Assembly (NCBI GenBank): GCA_013695475.1
Contig: JACDAJ010000077.1
Span: forward strand, 1-59,548
Length of the DNA: 59,548 bases
Reading direction: 5' to 3'
Origin: Rubrobacter sp.
Lineage (GTDB): Bacteria; Actinomycetota; Rubrobacteria; Rubrobacterales; Rubrobacteraceae
Numbering within the stretch: position 1 is the first letter of the stretch; every line of letters begins with the position of its first letter. This document shows positions 25,000-37,860 of this stretch, in pieces. Made by a program: the position numbers and the translations under genes. The notes beneath the pieces were generated by a model. That model saw nothing but the letters and a program-made list of their open reading frames with translations, had not been told where the DNA came from and made no database searches.

Positions 25000-25863
25000 T
25001 CAGTCGTTCGTGAAGAAGGCTCGCAGTTCGGCGAAGGTGTCTTCGGGGGCTTCCTCCGCGAGAAAGTGGCCGCAGTCGAGCGGGCGGCCTCGAACGTCCT
25101 TCGCCCAGTCGCGCCATATTCCGGGCACGTCGTACCATTCTTCGAGGTTGCCACGTCCGCCCCACAGCGCGAGCATGGGGTTCTCGATCTTTTTCCCCTC
25201 TCGGAAGTCCGCTTCGTCGTGAGCGAAATCCATCGTGGCTCCGGCTCGATAATCCTCGCATATCGCATGGATGGTTTCGGGATTCCGCAAACAACGTTTG
25301 TATTCCTCGGACGCTTCCGGCGCGAAGATGTCCGGGCGACCGCGAAGAAGGAACCAGTCCGGATCGGCGGAGATGAGGCGTTCGGGGGTGTCGAAAGGCT
25401 GCGCCAGAAAAAACCAGTGCCAGTATCCCATCCCGAACTTCATGTCGGCCCGCCGGAACGCCTCGAACGTCGGTATGATGTCGAGCGTCGCGAGCTTGAG
25501 AACGCGCTCGGGGTGATCGAGGGCCATCCGGTACGCGCATCGGCCACCCCGGTCATGCCCCGCCACGAAGAAACGCTCGAACCCGAGACTTTCCATGACC
25601 GAGATTTGATCGAGAGCCATCTCCCGCTTCGAATACGGCGCGTGGTCGGCGGTCGTCGGCGGCTTCGACGAGTCGCCGTACCCGCGGAGGTCCGTCGCCA
25701 CGACGGTGAATTCCTCGGCGAGACGGGGAGCCACCTCATGCCACATCACGTGCGTCTGCGGATTTCCATGAAGCAAAAGCAACGGTGGCCCGCTCCCGCC
25801 AACGCGCGTCCGAATGGTCGCACCGGCGGCGGCGATATCGAGCGATTCGAAGCCCTCGAACAC
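25000..25863 (-). CDS. Alpha/beta hydrolase of the haloacetate dehalogenase type
   Basis: 287 residues. The fold starts LLLHGNPQTHVMWHEVAP with the oxyanion region, then DLRGYGDSSKP. The nucleophile motif GHDRGGR carries Asp-Arg-x-x-Arg. YWHWFFLAQP carries the His-Trp pair, EDYRAG the Tyr, and CGHFLAEE the general base His. This is the complete active-site set known from fluoroacetate dehalogenase: nucleophile, two carboxylate-binding Arg, and the halide-holding His/Trp/Tyr. Hydrolysis of 2-haloacetates is therefore a reasonable prediction; other esters or epoxides remain possible. It lies nine bases after the NYN gene. Confidence 0.85.
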   Translation of the reverse strand: MFEGFESLDIAAAGATIRTRVGGSGPPLLLLHGNPQTHVMWHEVAPRLAEEFTVVATDLRGYGDSSKPPTTADHAPYSKREMALDQISVMESLGFERFFVAGHDRGGRCAYRMALDHPERVLKLATLDIIPTFEAFRRADMKFGMGYWHWFFLAQPFDTPERLISADPDWFLLRGRPDIFAPEASEEYKRCLRNPETIHAICEDYRAGATMDFAHDEADFREGKKIENPMLALWGGRGNLEEWYDVPGIWRDWAKDVRGRPLDCGHFLAEEAPEDTFAELRAFFTND

Positions 25864-25872
25864 GGAGCGCCT

Positions 25873-27144
25873 TTATCCGCCGCCCATGGCGCTCTTCACT
25901 TCCTCGCGGTTCTTGTCGAGTTTGTAGAAAGTCATGTTCGACTTCGCTTCTTTGTATGGTTTCGCCCGGACTTTGCCGAGGTACTCGGCCTCGATCATCG
26001 CCCCGATGACCTCCCCGATCTCATCCCGTGAAAGCTCGAGTTCCCCCCGGTCGTCGAGCTCCCGAATACTGCCAAATATCTCGACCATCGAAGCCGGGTT
26101 CCGCAGACCACCGATGTTCTCGCATATCGTCCGAAGCTCATACGGAGTCAAATCTTCGAGAAGATCGAAGCCGTCGGAGCCGCCCGACTGACCCGACGAA
26201 GCCGAGGCCGACACCGAAGTGCCGCCCCCGTTTTGAGGAGCGCGCTCCGGCTTTTCCTCCTTTTTCGGCGAACCCGAGGAGCGACCGTTCTTCGCTTCCT
26301 TCGGCGCTTCTTTCGCTTCTTCCTTCGGCTCCTCGGAGGCAAGGTCGGTGTCCTCCGGAGTGTCCGGCACCTTCTCGTCGGGGAGGTAAACTTGGAGTTC
26401 CAAATCTTGATCCACGGTGTTCACGAGGTTCCGACGCTCGGCCTCGACGACGAAATCCTTGAATTTCTTGAACCCCGCGTTCCGCTCGTCGAACGACCCC
26501 ATCTGGACGATCATTTGCTGCTTCACCTGCCCGAGAACCCGCGTGTTCCCAGCCTTTCTGAGCGATTCGACAGCCCGCACAAGCTCCGCGAACGGGTCGG
26601 CCTTCGGCTTCTTCGGCTCCCTGTCGCGCGCCCTCGCCTCCCGCTCTTCTTCGAGGAGCGACGCATATGAAATAAAGTGGTCCGCGGATTCAATGAGGTG
26701 GTACGAAGTCGCCTCCGAAACCCCGATGACCACGACGTTCTTCCCCCGGCTCCGAAGGAGACTCACGAGCGGAATGAAGTCTCCGTCGCCGGTGACGAGT
26801 ACGTATGTGTCAACTTGCGGGTGGTTGTGGAGAAAGTCCGAGCATTCGACGGCGAGCATCACGTCAATGGAGTTCGTGCGGCGCTTTTGGGCGCGGCCTC
26901 CGGGGAAGTATCTCGCCGAGATGTACCGGGGTGAGATGCCGTTGGAATAAAGCGTCGGCGGGGCGTTTCGGAAATCGCCCTCCGTCCAGTCGGCGTATGC
27001 GGTGGCGGAGACGATTCGCCCGTATTCGCGGGCTTTCTCGAGGATGGCCGAGACATTCGGCTTCGATTTGTATTCGCTGACCGTGGAGATGTATATGTTC
27101 TCCCAGTCTATGAAGATCGCAAGGTCTTCGGTGGTTGATGGCAT
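25873..27144 (-). CDS. NYN-domain ribonuclease-like protein with a LOTUS/OST-HTH region
   Basis: 423 residues. N-terminal NYN (PIN-like, LabA/DUF88) domain, about 1-165: AIFIDWENIY with the first acidic residue, NSIDVMLAVE, and VTGDGDFIPLV. Residues about 185-255 look like a LOTUS (OST-HTH) RNA-binding domain. A long Glu/Lys/Ser/Gly linker (260-330) leads to a C-terminal helical region (LTPYELRTICENIGG... LDKNREEV) that may be a second winged-helix. NYN-LOTUS proteins act on structured RNA; the substrate here is unknown. Confidence 0.85.
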   Translation of the reverse strand: MPSTTEDLAIFIDWENIYISTVSEYKSKPNVSAILEKAREYGRIVSATAYADWTEGDFRNAPPTLYSNGISPRYISARYFPGGRAQKRRTNSIDVMLAVECSDFLHNHPQVDTYVLVTGDGDFIPLVSLLRSRGKNVVVIGVSEATSYHLIESADHFISYASLLEEEREARARDREPKKPKADPFAELVRAVESLRKAGNTRVLGQVKQQMIVQMGSFDERNAGFKKFKDFVVEAERRNLVNTVDQDLELQVYLPDEKVPDTPEDTDLASEEPKEEAKEAPKEAKNGRSSGSPKKEEKPERAPQNGGGTSVSASASSGQSGGSDGFDLLEDLTPYELRTICENIGGLRNPASMVEIFGSIRELDDRGELELSRDEIGEVIGAMIEAEYLGKVRAKPYKEAKSNMTFYKLDKNREEVKSAMGGG

Positions 27145-27173
27145 GGTTAGGTTTCCTTACGTTTTAGTGGATT

Positions 27174-27261
27174 CGCGGATCGCTCCGCTCAGGTTGTTGG
27201 TTGTTGGTTGTTGGTTGACAGCAAAACCAACAACCAATAACCCGTAACCAATAACCGTTCT
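27174..27261. repeat. TTGGTT/AACCAA hairpin repeat (copy B)
   Basis: Forward TTGGTTG units (27194-27219) face inverted CCAACAACCAATAACC units (27225-27260), with a GATCGCTCCGC flank. The element fills the gap between the NYN gene and the gene that ends at 27262. Confidence 0.7.
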
Positions 27262-27699
27262 TCAGACATTGTATCGGTCGCGGAGGCGGATCGCGGTTTG
27301 AGAGAGCGTCTCCTCGTCGAGGACGGCCTCGACCCAAAGCATCCGGTCCCCGCCGTCGAAATAGTTTTCGTCGAGGTCGAAGGATGCGACGACGGTGAAC
27401 GGCTCGTCGGCGGCTTCGATCCACACATCGTACTCGGGCGATTCCATGAGCACTTCCCCGCCGTCGTCGGAGATGACTATGCGGGCGTTCCACTGGCGGT
27501 CGGTCGCGTGGCCGCACCCCTCGAACTTCGCATAGGCGACGAAGGACGTGCCACCCTCTTTCGCGGGCCGGATCTCGTCGAGGATGCCGAAAAGCGTGAG
27601 CCGCCCGTCGAGCTCGGTGCATCCCTCGGCGAGGACGAGGGCGGTGCATTCGACCACGCCCTCGCAGAAAAGCTCGTCACTGGCGAAGTCGTCATTCAT
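27262..27699 (-). CDS. DUF6941-like small protein downstream of gyrA
   Basis: 145 residues from ATG 27699, which overlaps the end of gyrA by eight bases, so it is translationally coupled. The opening [20 protein letters not shown] and the [25 protein letters not shown] strands resemble the beta-sandwich DUF6941 proteins often annotated as hypothetical. No catalytic motif is seen. The DUF label is a guess from pattern; the reading frame itself is well supported. Confidence 0.7.
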   Translation of the reverse strand: MNDDFASDELFCEGVVECTALVLAEGCTELDGRLTLFGILDEIRPAKEGGTSFVAYAKFEGCGHATDRQWNARIVISDDGGEVLMESPEYDVWIEAADEPFTVVASFDLDENYFDGGDRMLWVEAVLDEETLSQTAIRLRDRYNV

Positions 27700-30600
27700 C
27701 GGCGATTCCTCCGTTCTCGCTCGGATCGAAGTATTCCTCAGTGTCGTCCGACTCCTCCGGCTCCGGCTCATCCGGCTCGGGCGGCCCGGCGGTGGTCGGC
27801 CCGGTCTCGTCCTCGCCCACGATGTCGTCGAGGGTGAGTTCGTCGGTCGCCCCGTCCATCGAGCCGACCGCCGCGTCGCGCGAGGAGACGACCTTCGCGA
27901 GCGCACTCACCACATCGCCCTCGCGGAGGTTCATCACCCGGACTCCCTGCGCGGTGCGTCCTTGCTGCGACACCGACTCCGCGTCTATCCGGATCGTCGT
28001 CCCGAAGTTCGAGACGATGACGAGTTCGTGGGTGCCGGGCTTGACGACTTGAACGCCCGCGAGTTTGCCGCGCTCCCCGTTCGTCTTCATGGCGATGATC
28101 CCCTGTCCGCCGCGACCCTGAATGCGGAACTGCGAGAGCGGGCTGCGCTTCCCGAAGCCCTTCTCAGTCAGCATGAACAAGTCGGCCGCCTCTTCGGAGA
28201 TGACGTCCATCGAAAGAACGTCGTCGCCGTCCTTGAGCGTGATGCCTTTGACACCGCCAGTCGCGCGTCCCTGCGACCTCGCGTCGCTCTGGTCGAAGCG
28301 GATGCTCTTCCCGTCGCGCGTAACCATGACCACCGCATCGCCCTCGGAGGTGTGGCGAACGTCAATGAGTTCATCCTCCTCGGCGAGGTTTATGGCGATG
28401 ATGCCGTCGCTCTTCAGCGGCGTATTGTAATCCCCGAACTTCGTCTTTTTGACGACGCCCTTCCGAGTCGCGAAAGTCAAATACGCAGCCTCGTCGAACT
28501 CCTTCGTGGCGACGACGGCGGCGATGCGCTCGTTCTGCGCGAGCGGGAGCATGTTCGCCACATGCCGCCCCTTCGCCGTCCGGCTCATGCGGGGAAGTTG
28601 ATGCACCTTCAGCCGATAAACCTTGCCCCGGTTCGTGAAGAAGAGCATGAAATGGTGCGTCGTGGTTATGAAGAGGTGCTCGATATAATCGCCCTCTTTC
28701 AAGTCCATCCCCGCCACTCCGACTCCGCCGCGCCCCTGCTTGCGGAACGAATTGACCGGGACGCTCTTCAAATACCCGCCGTTCGAGATGGAGATGACCA
28801 TCTCCTCCTCGGCGATGAGGTCTTCGATCTCGAAGTCCACACCCTCCTCGGCGGTGATGACCGTCCGGCGCTCGTCGGCGTACGCGGCCTTCACCTCGGC
28901 GAGTTCCTCCTTGATGATCCCGTATACCTTCCCGTCGTCGGCGAGGACGCTTTCGAGGTACTCGATCTTCTCCATGAGATCGCGGTGTTCCTGCTCGACC
29001 TTCCCACGCTCCATCGCCGTGAGACGCTGGAGGCGGAGGTCGAGTATCGCCTGCGCCTGCCGCTCGGACAGCTCGAAACCTTCCATGAGGTTCTTCCGCG
29101 CCGACTCCGGATTTTGCGAACGCCGTATAGTCTCGACGACCTCATCGAGATTATTCAGCGCGATGAGAAGCCCTTCGAGGATGTGCGCCCGCGCCTGCGC
29201 CCTCTCGAGTTCGTACCTCGTCCGCCTCGTGACGACCTCGAACTGATGGGCGACGTAATATTTCAACGCCTCCATGTACGAGAGGGTTTTCGGGACGCCG
29301 TCCACGAGGGCGACCATGTTCACGCCGAAACTTTGCTGCATTTGCGTGTGCTTGTACAAATTATTGAGGACGACCTTCGGGATCGCGTCCTTTTTAAGCT
29401 CGATGACGATACGCATGCCGTTCCGGTCGGACTCGTCGCGGAGGTCGGAGATGCCGTCGAGCTTCCGGAGCTTCACAAGCTCGGCGATTTTCTGGAGGAG
29501 ATAGCTTTTGTTCACCTGGTACGGGATCTCCGACACGACGATTTGCGTCCGGTTCCCCCGCATCTGCTCGGTATGCGCCTTCGCCTGAACGCGCACCGAT
29601 CCACGCCCGGTGGCGATCGCGCTCTTTATCCCCGACAGCCCGACGATGGCTCCGCCCGTCGGGAAGTCCGGGCCTTTTATGTGCTTGGCGAGGTCGTCGT
29701 CGTCCATGTCCGGGTCGTCAATGAGGGCGACGGTCGCGTCAATGACTTCGGAGAGGTTGTGTGGTGGGATCTTCGTCGCCATCCCGACCGCGATGCCGTC
29801 GGAGCCGTTCACGAGCAAATTCGGGAACCGCGACGGAAGCACGACCGGCTCCCTTTGGCTCTCGTCGAAGTTCGGGGCGAAATCCACCGTGTCGGCGTTT
29901 ATGTCCCGGAGCATCTCCGTCGCCATACGAGTCATACGGGCTTCGGTATTGTGGCTGACGAAGCCGTTCGTGATGAAAGAGTGGTCTTCGGAATCTACCC
30001 GGATCGAGTACACCGGACGAACCCCGGCATCCTCGACCGACTCGACCTCGGCGTAATAATAGCCGGAGGAGACGAGCGGCTCGACGACGGATTTGACTTC
30101 CTCGGACTCGATCTTTTCGAGGATGGCCGTCCCGCGCTGTTCCCAACGCTCGACGCGATCCACGTTGTTCCGAGCGAGCCACCGTCTGTTCGAGTCGTCC
30201 ACCGCCCCGTCCGAGCGCACGTATGCGGCGAGAACGGGAATGAAGTCCGAGGACATCGCCCGGCTCGAATCGGGAACCTCGGCGAGGAGAGCGACGAGCC
30301 TTTCCTGTTTCGCGCCGAGGAAGCCGACCTTCGCGGCAAACAGGCGAGCGTCGCGGCGGTTCATGATGCAAACTTTGACTTCGCCGTTCTCGTACTTCGC
30401 CTGCTTCGCCACGACACCGAACTCGAGGAGCAAAATCTGGAGGTCTTTCGCAAGCTCCTCGCTGCGGGTCGAATATACGATTTGGATCGAGTTCCGGGCC
30501 GCGAGCGAAACCGATCCATCACCTTCGTAAAGGCTTTGCAAAAAGGCACGCTTCAGTTCCGAAGAACCTTCCCACACGAAGTTCGGGACGCGGCGTTTCG

Positions 30601-31579
30601 CGCTCCGGAAACCGACAAGCTCCGAGATCGGGCCGTCCTCGAACTCGCGCATATTATGGATGTCGAGTACGTGGATGCGCTTGCCGGATTTGAGTTCCCG
30701 CTCGTAAACACAGCGGGTTCCGCCGACGAGTTCGTCGTACGCCGAAAGGACTTCCTCGAAATAATCTCCGGCGCAATCATTGAATCCGACCCGGTTCTCC
30801 GAAGACCATCCCTCCGAGACGAAACCGCCCGCCAGAACGCCGAGCTTCCGGTCGCGTTCTATGTTTTCGGAGCCAGAATCCTCTCCGGCGGAGCGGCTGA
30901 GGACGACGTGGTCGCCGGGCTGGATTTCTTCGAGGAGCGCCCACAAAAGCATCGGCACCCCGGCCACGTCCCGAAGGCAAAGAACCGGGTGGTTGTGCGT
31001 CCCGGTGAGTTCGTGGCCTTGTCGGGTGCGGAGTTTGAGCGTCGGATGGTCGCCGCTGTGGAAGAGCTTCGAGGCATGTACCGGGTCTCCGTCGCGGTTC
31101 AAAACCTCGGTGTCGAGGTCGGCCTCGCTGTCCGGCTCGATGCCGTCCGCGAAGTCCGAGATGCGGCGTGTGCCGTTCGCGGTTCGCACGAGCGTGTCGC
31201 CCACCGTGCAATATCGCATTGCGGCAGCGGAATCCCCGTCCACGGAACCGAAGTTTCCCTGTCCGTCAACGAGTTTGTAGCGCATTGACCACGGCTGCGC
31301 GAGGCGGACCATCGTGTCGTATACCGAGGCGTCGCCGTGCGGGTGGTATTTACCGAGGACTTCACCGACGACGGTCGCGCTTTTGCGGTACGGCCTGTTC
31401 GGCTGGAGTCCGATGTCGTTCATCGCATAGAGGACGCGGCGATGCACCGGCTTCAATCCATCCCTCACGTCGGGGAGTGCGCGGGAGACGATCACGCTCA
31501 TCGCGTACGAGAGGAACGAGTCCTTTATTTCGTCTTCTATGGAGTGCGGCTGTATGTTTCCTGCGAAAGAATCAAGCAT
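27692..31579 (-). CDS. gyrA: DNA gyrase subunit A with intein
   Basis: 1295 residues, of which 421 are intein, leaving an 874-residue GyrA. The host part has [15 protein letters not shown], the breakage-reunion segment, and catalytic Tyr123 in AAMRY. The C-terminal half carries the beta-pinwheel repeats ([22 protein letters not shown]) and ends acidic. The intein sits immediately after the catalytic Tyr, so subunit A is inactive until splicing occurs. With GyrB it introduces negative supercoils. It follows gyrB by 71 bp. Confidence 0.97.
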   Translation of the reverse strand: MLDSFAGNIQPHSIEDEIKDSFLSYAMSVIVSRALPDVRDGLKPVHRRVLYAMNDIGLQPNRPYRKSATVVGEVLGKYHPHGDASVYDTMVRLAQPWSMRYKLVDGQGNFGSVDGDSAAAMRYCTVGDTLVRTANGTRRISDFADGIEPDSEADLDTEVLNRDGDPVHASKLFHSGDHPTLKLRTRQGHELTGTHNHPVLCLRDVAGVPMLLWALLEEIQPGDHVVLSRSAGEDSGSENIERDRKLGVLAGGFVSEGWSSENRVGFNDCAGDYFEEVLSAYDELVGGTRCVYERELKSGKRIHVLDIHNMREFEDGPISELVGFRSAKRRVPNFVWEGSSELKRAFLQSLYEGDGSVSLAARNSIQIVYSTRSEELAKDLQILLLEFGVVAKQAKYENGEVKVCIMNRRDARLFAAKVGFLGAKQERLVALLAEVPDSSRAMSSDFIPVLAAYVRSDGAVDDSNRRWLARNNVDRVERWEQRGTAILEKIESEEVKSVVEPLVSSGYYYAEVESVEDAGVRPVYSIRVDSEDHSFITNGFVSHNTEARMTRMATEMLRDINADTVDFAPNFDESQREPVVLPSRFPNLLVNGSDGIAVGMATKIPPHNLSEVIDATVALIDDPDMDDDDLAKHIKGPDFPTGGAIVGLSGIKSAIATGRGSVRVQAKAHTEQMRGNRTQIVVSEIPYQVNKSYLLQKIAELVKLRKLDGISDLRDESDRNGMRIVIELKKDAIPKVVLNNLYKHTQMQQSFGVNMVALVDGVPKTLSYMEALKYYVAHQFEVVTRRTRYELERAQARAHILEGLLIALNNLDEVVETIRRSQNPESARKNLMEGFELSERQAQAILDLRLQRLTAMERGKVEQEHRDLMEKIEYLESVLADDGKVYGIIKEELAEVKAAYADERRTVITAEEGVDFEIEDLIAEEEMVISISNGGYLKSVPVNSFRKQGRGGVGVAGMDLKEGDYIEHLFITTTHHFMLFFTNRGKVYRLKVHQLPRMSRTAKGRHVANMLPLAQNERIAAVVATKEFDEAAYLTFATRKGVVKKTKFGDYNTPLKSDGIIAINLAEEDELIDVRHTSEGDAVVMVTRDGKSIRFDQSDARSQGRATGGVKGITLKDGDDVLSMDVISEEAADLFMLTEKGFGKRSPLSQFRIQGRGGQGIIAMKTNGERGKLAGVQVVKPGTHELVIVSNFGTTIRIDAESVSQQGRTAQGVRVMNLREGDVVSALAKVVSSRDAAVGSMDGATDELTLDDIVGEDETGPTTAGPPEPDEPEPEESDDTEEYFDPSENGGIADE
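29948..31210 (-). mobile_element. GyrA intein with LAGLIDADG homing endonuclease
   Basis: Residues 124-544 of the precursor, 421 aa. Block A starts Cys (CTVGDTLV), block B has GTHNH, and the C-terminus is FVSHN followed by Thr+1. Endonuclease blocks are [11 protein letters not shown] and SLYEGDGSV, both with their acidic residue, so activity is plausible. The insertion point between Tyr and Thr of MRYTEARM is the site known for mycobacterial GyrA inteins. Confidence 0.95.
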
Positions 31580-31650
31580 CTCTGTTTCCCGTGTCTTTTG
31601 TTATGTCGTCTTTTATGGTCGGATACTCCTCCCCCGAAAATTTCACTCCG

Positions 31651-34191
<2,541 letters not shown>

Positions 34192-34270
34192 TCATCTCAT
34201 GGGTGAAATCGCCGAAACCGTTCTCGCCTATGTTTTCGATAATTTCGTAAACGAAGTTTCGCACTTGAAG

Positions 34271-34299
34271 ATTGTAACACATCTTGTAGTCTTTCCCAA
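34271..34299 (-). promoter_or_regulatory. gyrB promoter
   Basis: TTGGGA (34294-34299) and TACAAT (34271-34276) on the minus strand are separated by 17 bp. Transcription would start about 90 nt before the gyrB TTG, leaving an untranslated leader with the ribosome site. Confidence 0.6.
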
Positions 34300-34338
34300 C
34301 CCCCAAGTTTCGGCGTTTGCGGCTTAAATAAGCCTTTT

Positions 34339-35475
34339 TCAGCCGACCCCCGACTCCCCCGCACCACCGCTTGTAGTGTCGGATATTGTACCACCATATA
34401 TGCGTATCACCCGTGCCCGCCCAATCACCCCCTCCTCGAAATATTCGAGGTTCGTCGTCGAAACTATCGCCTGCGCGCTCTCGAGGAAATACTCCGCGAG
34501 ATAGTCCCGACGGCGTTCATCGAGTTCGCTCATAACGTCGTCCATGAGGAGGATCGGATCCTCCCCCGTCTCGCTCCGGACATGATCCCGAGCCGCGAAT
34601 TTGAGGGCGAGCGTCGCCAGTCTTTGCTGCCCCTGCGAGCCATAAATATTCAGATCCACGCCATCCAAAGAAACTTCGAAGTCGTCCCTATGAGGTCCGA
34701 CGGAGGTCGTGCCGCGCTCGACATCGGCGCTGTGAGCGTTTTTAAGGGCTTCGGAATAGTCTTCCGGGGTCGCACTATACGAATAGCCCACCGCAGCCTT
34801 CTCAGGGCCGTACAACGCCCTCATGGAGCGCTTGAAGTTCTCGTCGAGGGGCGGAATCGCGCCCGCCCGGCCTTCGAGGAGCCTCGTCCCGAGTTCGACG
34901 ACCTTCCGATCCCACGTTTCGAGGGTCTTCCCGGACGAGAATCCATCCCGTATCCGGCGGAGAAGCTGGTTCCTTTGCTGGACGGCCTTCGCGTACTCCC
35001 CGACCGCCCTCGCATACGACGGGCGGAGCGACGAAAGAAGCGTGTCGAGGAACTCCCGCCGATCCGAGGGCGCCCCCTTCACGATGCGAATATCGTCCGG
35101 GAAGAAGGTCACGACGCGAGCCCCGGCTCCTCCGGCGGCATAGTCGGCGAGCGATTTCGCGGAGGCCCCGTCCACGGTGAGACGCTTCTTCTGTCCCGGC
35201 GCGTATCCGACGGCGACGGAGCGTTCGCCGTCGTCGCTCCCGAGGGCGATGCGGCCTTCGACGCGGGTGAAATCCTCGTCCCACCGGACGGTCTCCGCGT
35301 CGGTGGAGGTCCGGGGCGACGAGCCGGTGAGGGCGAAGGAGATTGCTTCGAGGAGGTTCGTCTTTCCCTGCGCGTTCTCCCCGACGGCGATGTTCAGTCC
35401 GGGGGCGAAGAGCGCGGTCTCGTCAGCGTAACCGCGGAAATTGACCATGCGGAGGGCGCGGACATGCGGGGTCAT
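34339..35475 (-). CDS. recF: DNA replication and repair protein RecF
   Basis: 378 residues. The Walker A motif is GENAQGKTN, the ABC-type signature lies in YGSQGQQRLA, and Walker B is ILLMDDVMSELD. RecF is an SMC-like ATPase that loads RecA at gaps through RecO/RecR. It lies between gyrB and the S4 protein, the usual order. Length is normal. Confidence 0.95.
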   Translation of the reverse strand: MTPHVRALRMVNFRGYADETALFAPGLNIAVGENAQGKTNLLEAISFALTGSSPRTSTDAETVRWDEDFTRVEGRIALGSDDGERSVAVGYAPGQKKRLTVDGASAKSLADYAAGGAGARVVTFFPDDIRIVKGAPSDRREFLDTLLSSLRPSYARAVGEYAKAVQQRNQLLRRIRDGFSSGKTLETWDRKVVELGTRLLEGRAGAIPPLDENFKRSMRALYGPEKAAVGYSYSATPEDYSEALKNAHSADVERGTTSVGPHRDDFEVSLDGVDLNIYGSQGQQRLATLALKFAARDHVRSETGEDPILLMDDVMSELDERRRDYLAEYFLESAQAIVSTTNLEYFEEGVIGRARVIRIYGGTISDTTSGGAGESGVG

Positions 35476-35476
35476 G

Positions 35477-35584
35477 GGTCGCTCCGCCCTCGGCTTCGCT
35501 CCGGTTGTTGGTTATTGGTTATTGGTTTTTTGTTTTTGCCAACAACCAACAACCAACAACCAATAACGGCGAGCGCAGCGAGCC
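35477..35584. repeat. TTGGTT/AACCAA hairpin repeat (copy C)
   Basis: The left flank GGTCGCTCCGCCCTCGGC matches copy A at 2877. Forward TTGGTT units (35513-35530) face inverted CCAACAACCAACAACC units (35539-35565), then GCGAGCGCAGCG. It fills the 109-bp gap between recF and the S4 gene. Confidence 0.75.
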
Positions 35585-35788
35585 TCACGAAACCTCCACC
35601 CGCTCGTCCCCCACCTCGATGATGTCGCCGGACTCGAGCTTCCGCCCGCGCCTCGTCTCGACCTCGCCGTTCACCGTGACCTCGCCGAACTGGACGAGGA
35701 CTTTCGCCTCGCCGCCCGTCCCGGCTACACCGGAGGCTTTCAACGTCTGTCCGAGCGTCATGCCGGAATTGACGGATGGGACTTCCAA
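35585..35788 (-). CDS. yaaA: S4-domain RNA-binding protein, YaaA type
   Basis: 67 residues: a single S4 domain with LGQTLKASGVAGTGGEAK, then FGEVTVNGEVETRRGRKL. It begins at TTG 35788, seven bases after dnaN; this start supplies the first strand (LEVPSVNSG) that an ATG at 35752 would lose. The dnaN-yaaA-recF order is conserved in many bacteria. It probably binds structured RNA; its exact role is unknown. Confidence 0.85.
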   Translation of the reverse strand: MEVPSVNSGMTLGQTLKASGVAGTGGEAKVLVQFGEVTVNGEVETRRGRKLESGDIIEVGDERVEVS

Positions 35789-35795
35789 AACGAGC

Positions 35796-36953
35796 CTAAC
35801 TTTGCGACGGGTCGCGCATCGGCATGATGAGGTAAAGGAAATCCGGTTCGGTGTCGTCGTCCCCACCGCCGCCGTTCTCCTCGCCGTCGTTCGGGACGAT
35901 GATGCACGGTTTGAGCGGCTCGTTGCATTTGAAGACGACCTTCTCCGAGTCGAGCGCGGAGACGCCGTCGAGGAGGTATCCGGGGTTGAACGAGATCAGG
36001 AAATCGTCCTCGCTCGACGAAGGGAGCTTCTCGTGCGCCTCCCCGATTTCCTGGCTGCGGACTATGACCTCCACCGCACCCTCGGAGAACGAGAGGCTGA
36101 CCGGAACCGGGGGAGTCTGTCTTTGGGCGAAGAGGTTCACGCGGCGGAGGGTTTCGATCAAATTCTCCCGGTCAACGGAAATGCGCCGCTCGAACGATGT
36201 CGGAAGGAGGCGGCGGTACTCCGGGAAATTGCCGTCGATGAGGCGAGTGCCGAACAAAACGTCCCCGATCCGGAAGAGGGCTTGGTTTTCTGAGAGGTCC
36301 ACTTCGATCTGCTCGTCGTCGGAAGCGGCGAAGATGCGCCCCACTTCCTGCATGGCTCTCGCCGGGATGATCGCCTCCCGGTTCCCGTCGAAGGTCGTCG
36401 CAAGCTCCGTCTCTTTGATGCTCAGCCGATACGAGTCCGTCGTCACCATCCGAACCCGATTGTCCTCGAAACTTATGAGGATGCCGGTCAGCACCGGACG
36501 AGTCTCGTCCCGCGAATACGACCGCGAGACTTTCTCAACGGTGTCCACGAGAGCCTCGCCCGTCATTTTGAAGGCCCGATCCTCGCCGAACTCTGGAAGC
36601 TGCGGAAAGTCCTCGGCGGCGTACGCCCGGATGCGGTACTTGTTCTCCCCCGCCGCCAGCCGGACGGTCCCCGTCGAGCCATCGTATTCCAAAGTGAGTT
36701 GCCCGCTCGGCAGCGAGCGAACGATGTCGTTGAAGATGCGGGCTGGGATGACGACCTTCCCGTCCTCCTCGACCTCGGCTGGGGATGATGTGCGGACGGA
36801 GATCTCCATGTCCGTCGCGGACAATTTCACGGCCTCGCTCCCGGCCTCGACGAGGATGCCCCCGAGGAGCTGGATCGTGGACCGATTCGAGACTCCCCTC
36901 GACGCCTGAGCGAGCTTTCTGCTGAAGATATCAGTGTTGCAAACTACCCTCAT
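35796..36953 (-). CDS. dnaN: DNA polymerase III beta subunit (sliding clamp)
   Basis: 385 residues in three clamp domains. It opens MRVVCNTDIFSRKLAQASRGVSN (family start), has the canonical ETRPVLTGI segment in the middle domain, and ends YLIMPMRDPSQS, where LIMPMR is the typical clamp C-terminus. AAGGAGG precedes the ATG. The protein tethers polymerase III and recruits partners. It lies directly beside oriC. Confidence 0.96.
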   Translation of the reverse strand: MRVVCNTDIFSRKLAQASRGVSNRSTIQLLGGILVEAGSEAVKLSATDMEISVRTSSPAEVEEDGKVVIPARIFNDIVRSLPSGQLTLEYDGSTGTVRLAAGENKYRIRAYAAEDFPQLPEFGEDRAFKMTGEALVDTVEKVSRSYSRDETRPVLTGILISFEDNRVRMVTTDSYRLSIKETELATTFDGNREAIIPARAMQEVGRIFAASDDEQIEVDLSENQALFRIGDVLFGTRLIDGNFPEYRRLLPTSFERRISVDRENLIETLRRVNLFAQRQTPPVPVSLSFSEGAVEVIVRSQEIGEAHEKLPSSSEDDFLISFNPGYLLDGVSALDSEKVVFKCNEPLKPCIIVPNDGEENGGGGDDDTEPDFLYLIMPMRDPSQS

Positions 36954-36974
36954 GCCGCCTCCTTTCTGGCCTTG

Positions 36975-37395
36975 TTATTATTAACTAACCATATACTTAT
37001 TAGAATAATAATAATAATAAGGGCTGTGGATAAGTGGATAACTCAAACGATACCCTTTATCTACGCTGAAAACTACCCCTCCAGCCTGTGGACAGAATTG
37101 TGGATAAGTAGCAAAACCCTGTGGATAGATTGTGGATAACTACCCCACTTATCCACAGGCCGGAGTTATCCACAATTTTGTCCACAACTTTATCCACAGG
37201 CTTCACCCCCTCTTATCCACAGGTTTATCCACAGGTAAATTAGCCTTGTATGCTTTTCTGTAATATATTAAGACGGACTTATCCACAGAAACCGGGACTT
37301 ATCCACAATTTCTGTGGATAACCGGAAACTTCTGTGGATAACAAATCACACTTATCCACAGGCAAACCCTCAACCTGTGTACAGGGTGTGGATAA
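36975..37395. other. oriC: Chromosomal replication origin (oriC), dnaA-dnaN part
   Basis: Fourteen perfect 9-mer DnaA boxes (TTATCCACA or its complement) lie at 37025, 37099, 37131, 37149, 37166, 37190, 37213, 37225, 37279, 37299, 37313, 37333, 37352 and 37387. One-mismatch boxes occur at 37120 and 37087. They are in both orientations. An AT-rich segment with an ATAATAATAATA run (36975-37020) lies on the dnaN side, and a second AT-rich patch TAATATATTAA is at 37261. This is the expected unwinding and initiator-binding layout. Confidence 0.93.
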
Positions 37396-37860
37396 CATTC
37401 GATTTGTATGCCTCGAATTTGTTACAAAGTAGTTCCCCATAGGGGGAGGGGTTTCAAGGACTCGATGCTTTGAAATGACTTGCTTGCGATATTGTTCCGA
37501 GGCTCGCGAAAGCGTCGCTTCATGGCAAGTTTCGGCGAGGAATTCCGGTTTCGGCGAGCCGAATATTGGGGTCGGGGCGTGGGGTTCGCGGCGGCTTGAG
37601 AAAGGGTGGATCTTCTCGCAAACCGGGCTTCGGATTTCAGGTCTCGGGCGTCAGGAAATACTGTCGCGGACAGAGGGTGAATAGCGAGTGAAACTTTGCC
37701 GAAGGTGTGGATCCACCTTCGTGAACTCCGATGTCATGTCTCTCGATGCACGGCTCGATATTCGATGTTTTTGGCGCTTTGAATCGGTTTCGGTTTTCGA
37801 TGGTTTGGGGGTGGTCGGTGGTTCGTCGATATCGGATAAAGCGCTTCGCCGATGCTCGGA

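Noticed and set aside
37025-37395. Regularly repeated TTATCCACA units as a possible CRISPR array
   Set aside because: The units are 9 bp, in both orientations with irregular spacing and no unique spacers; they are DnaA boxes.
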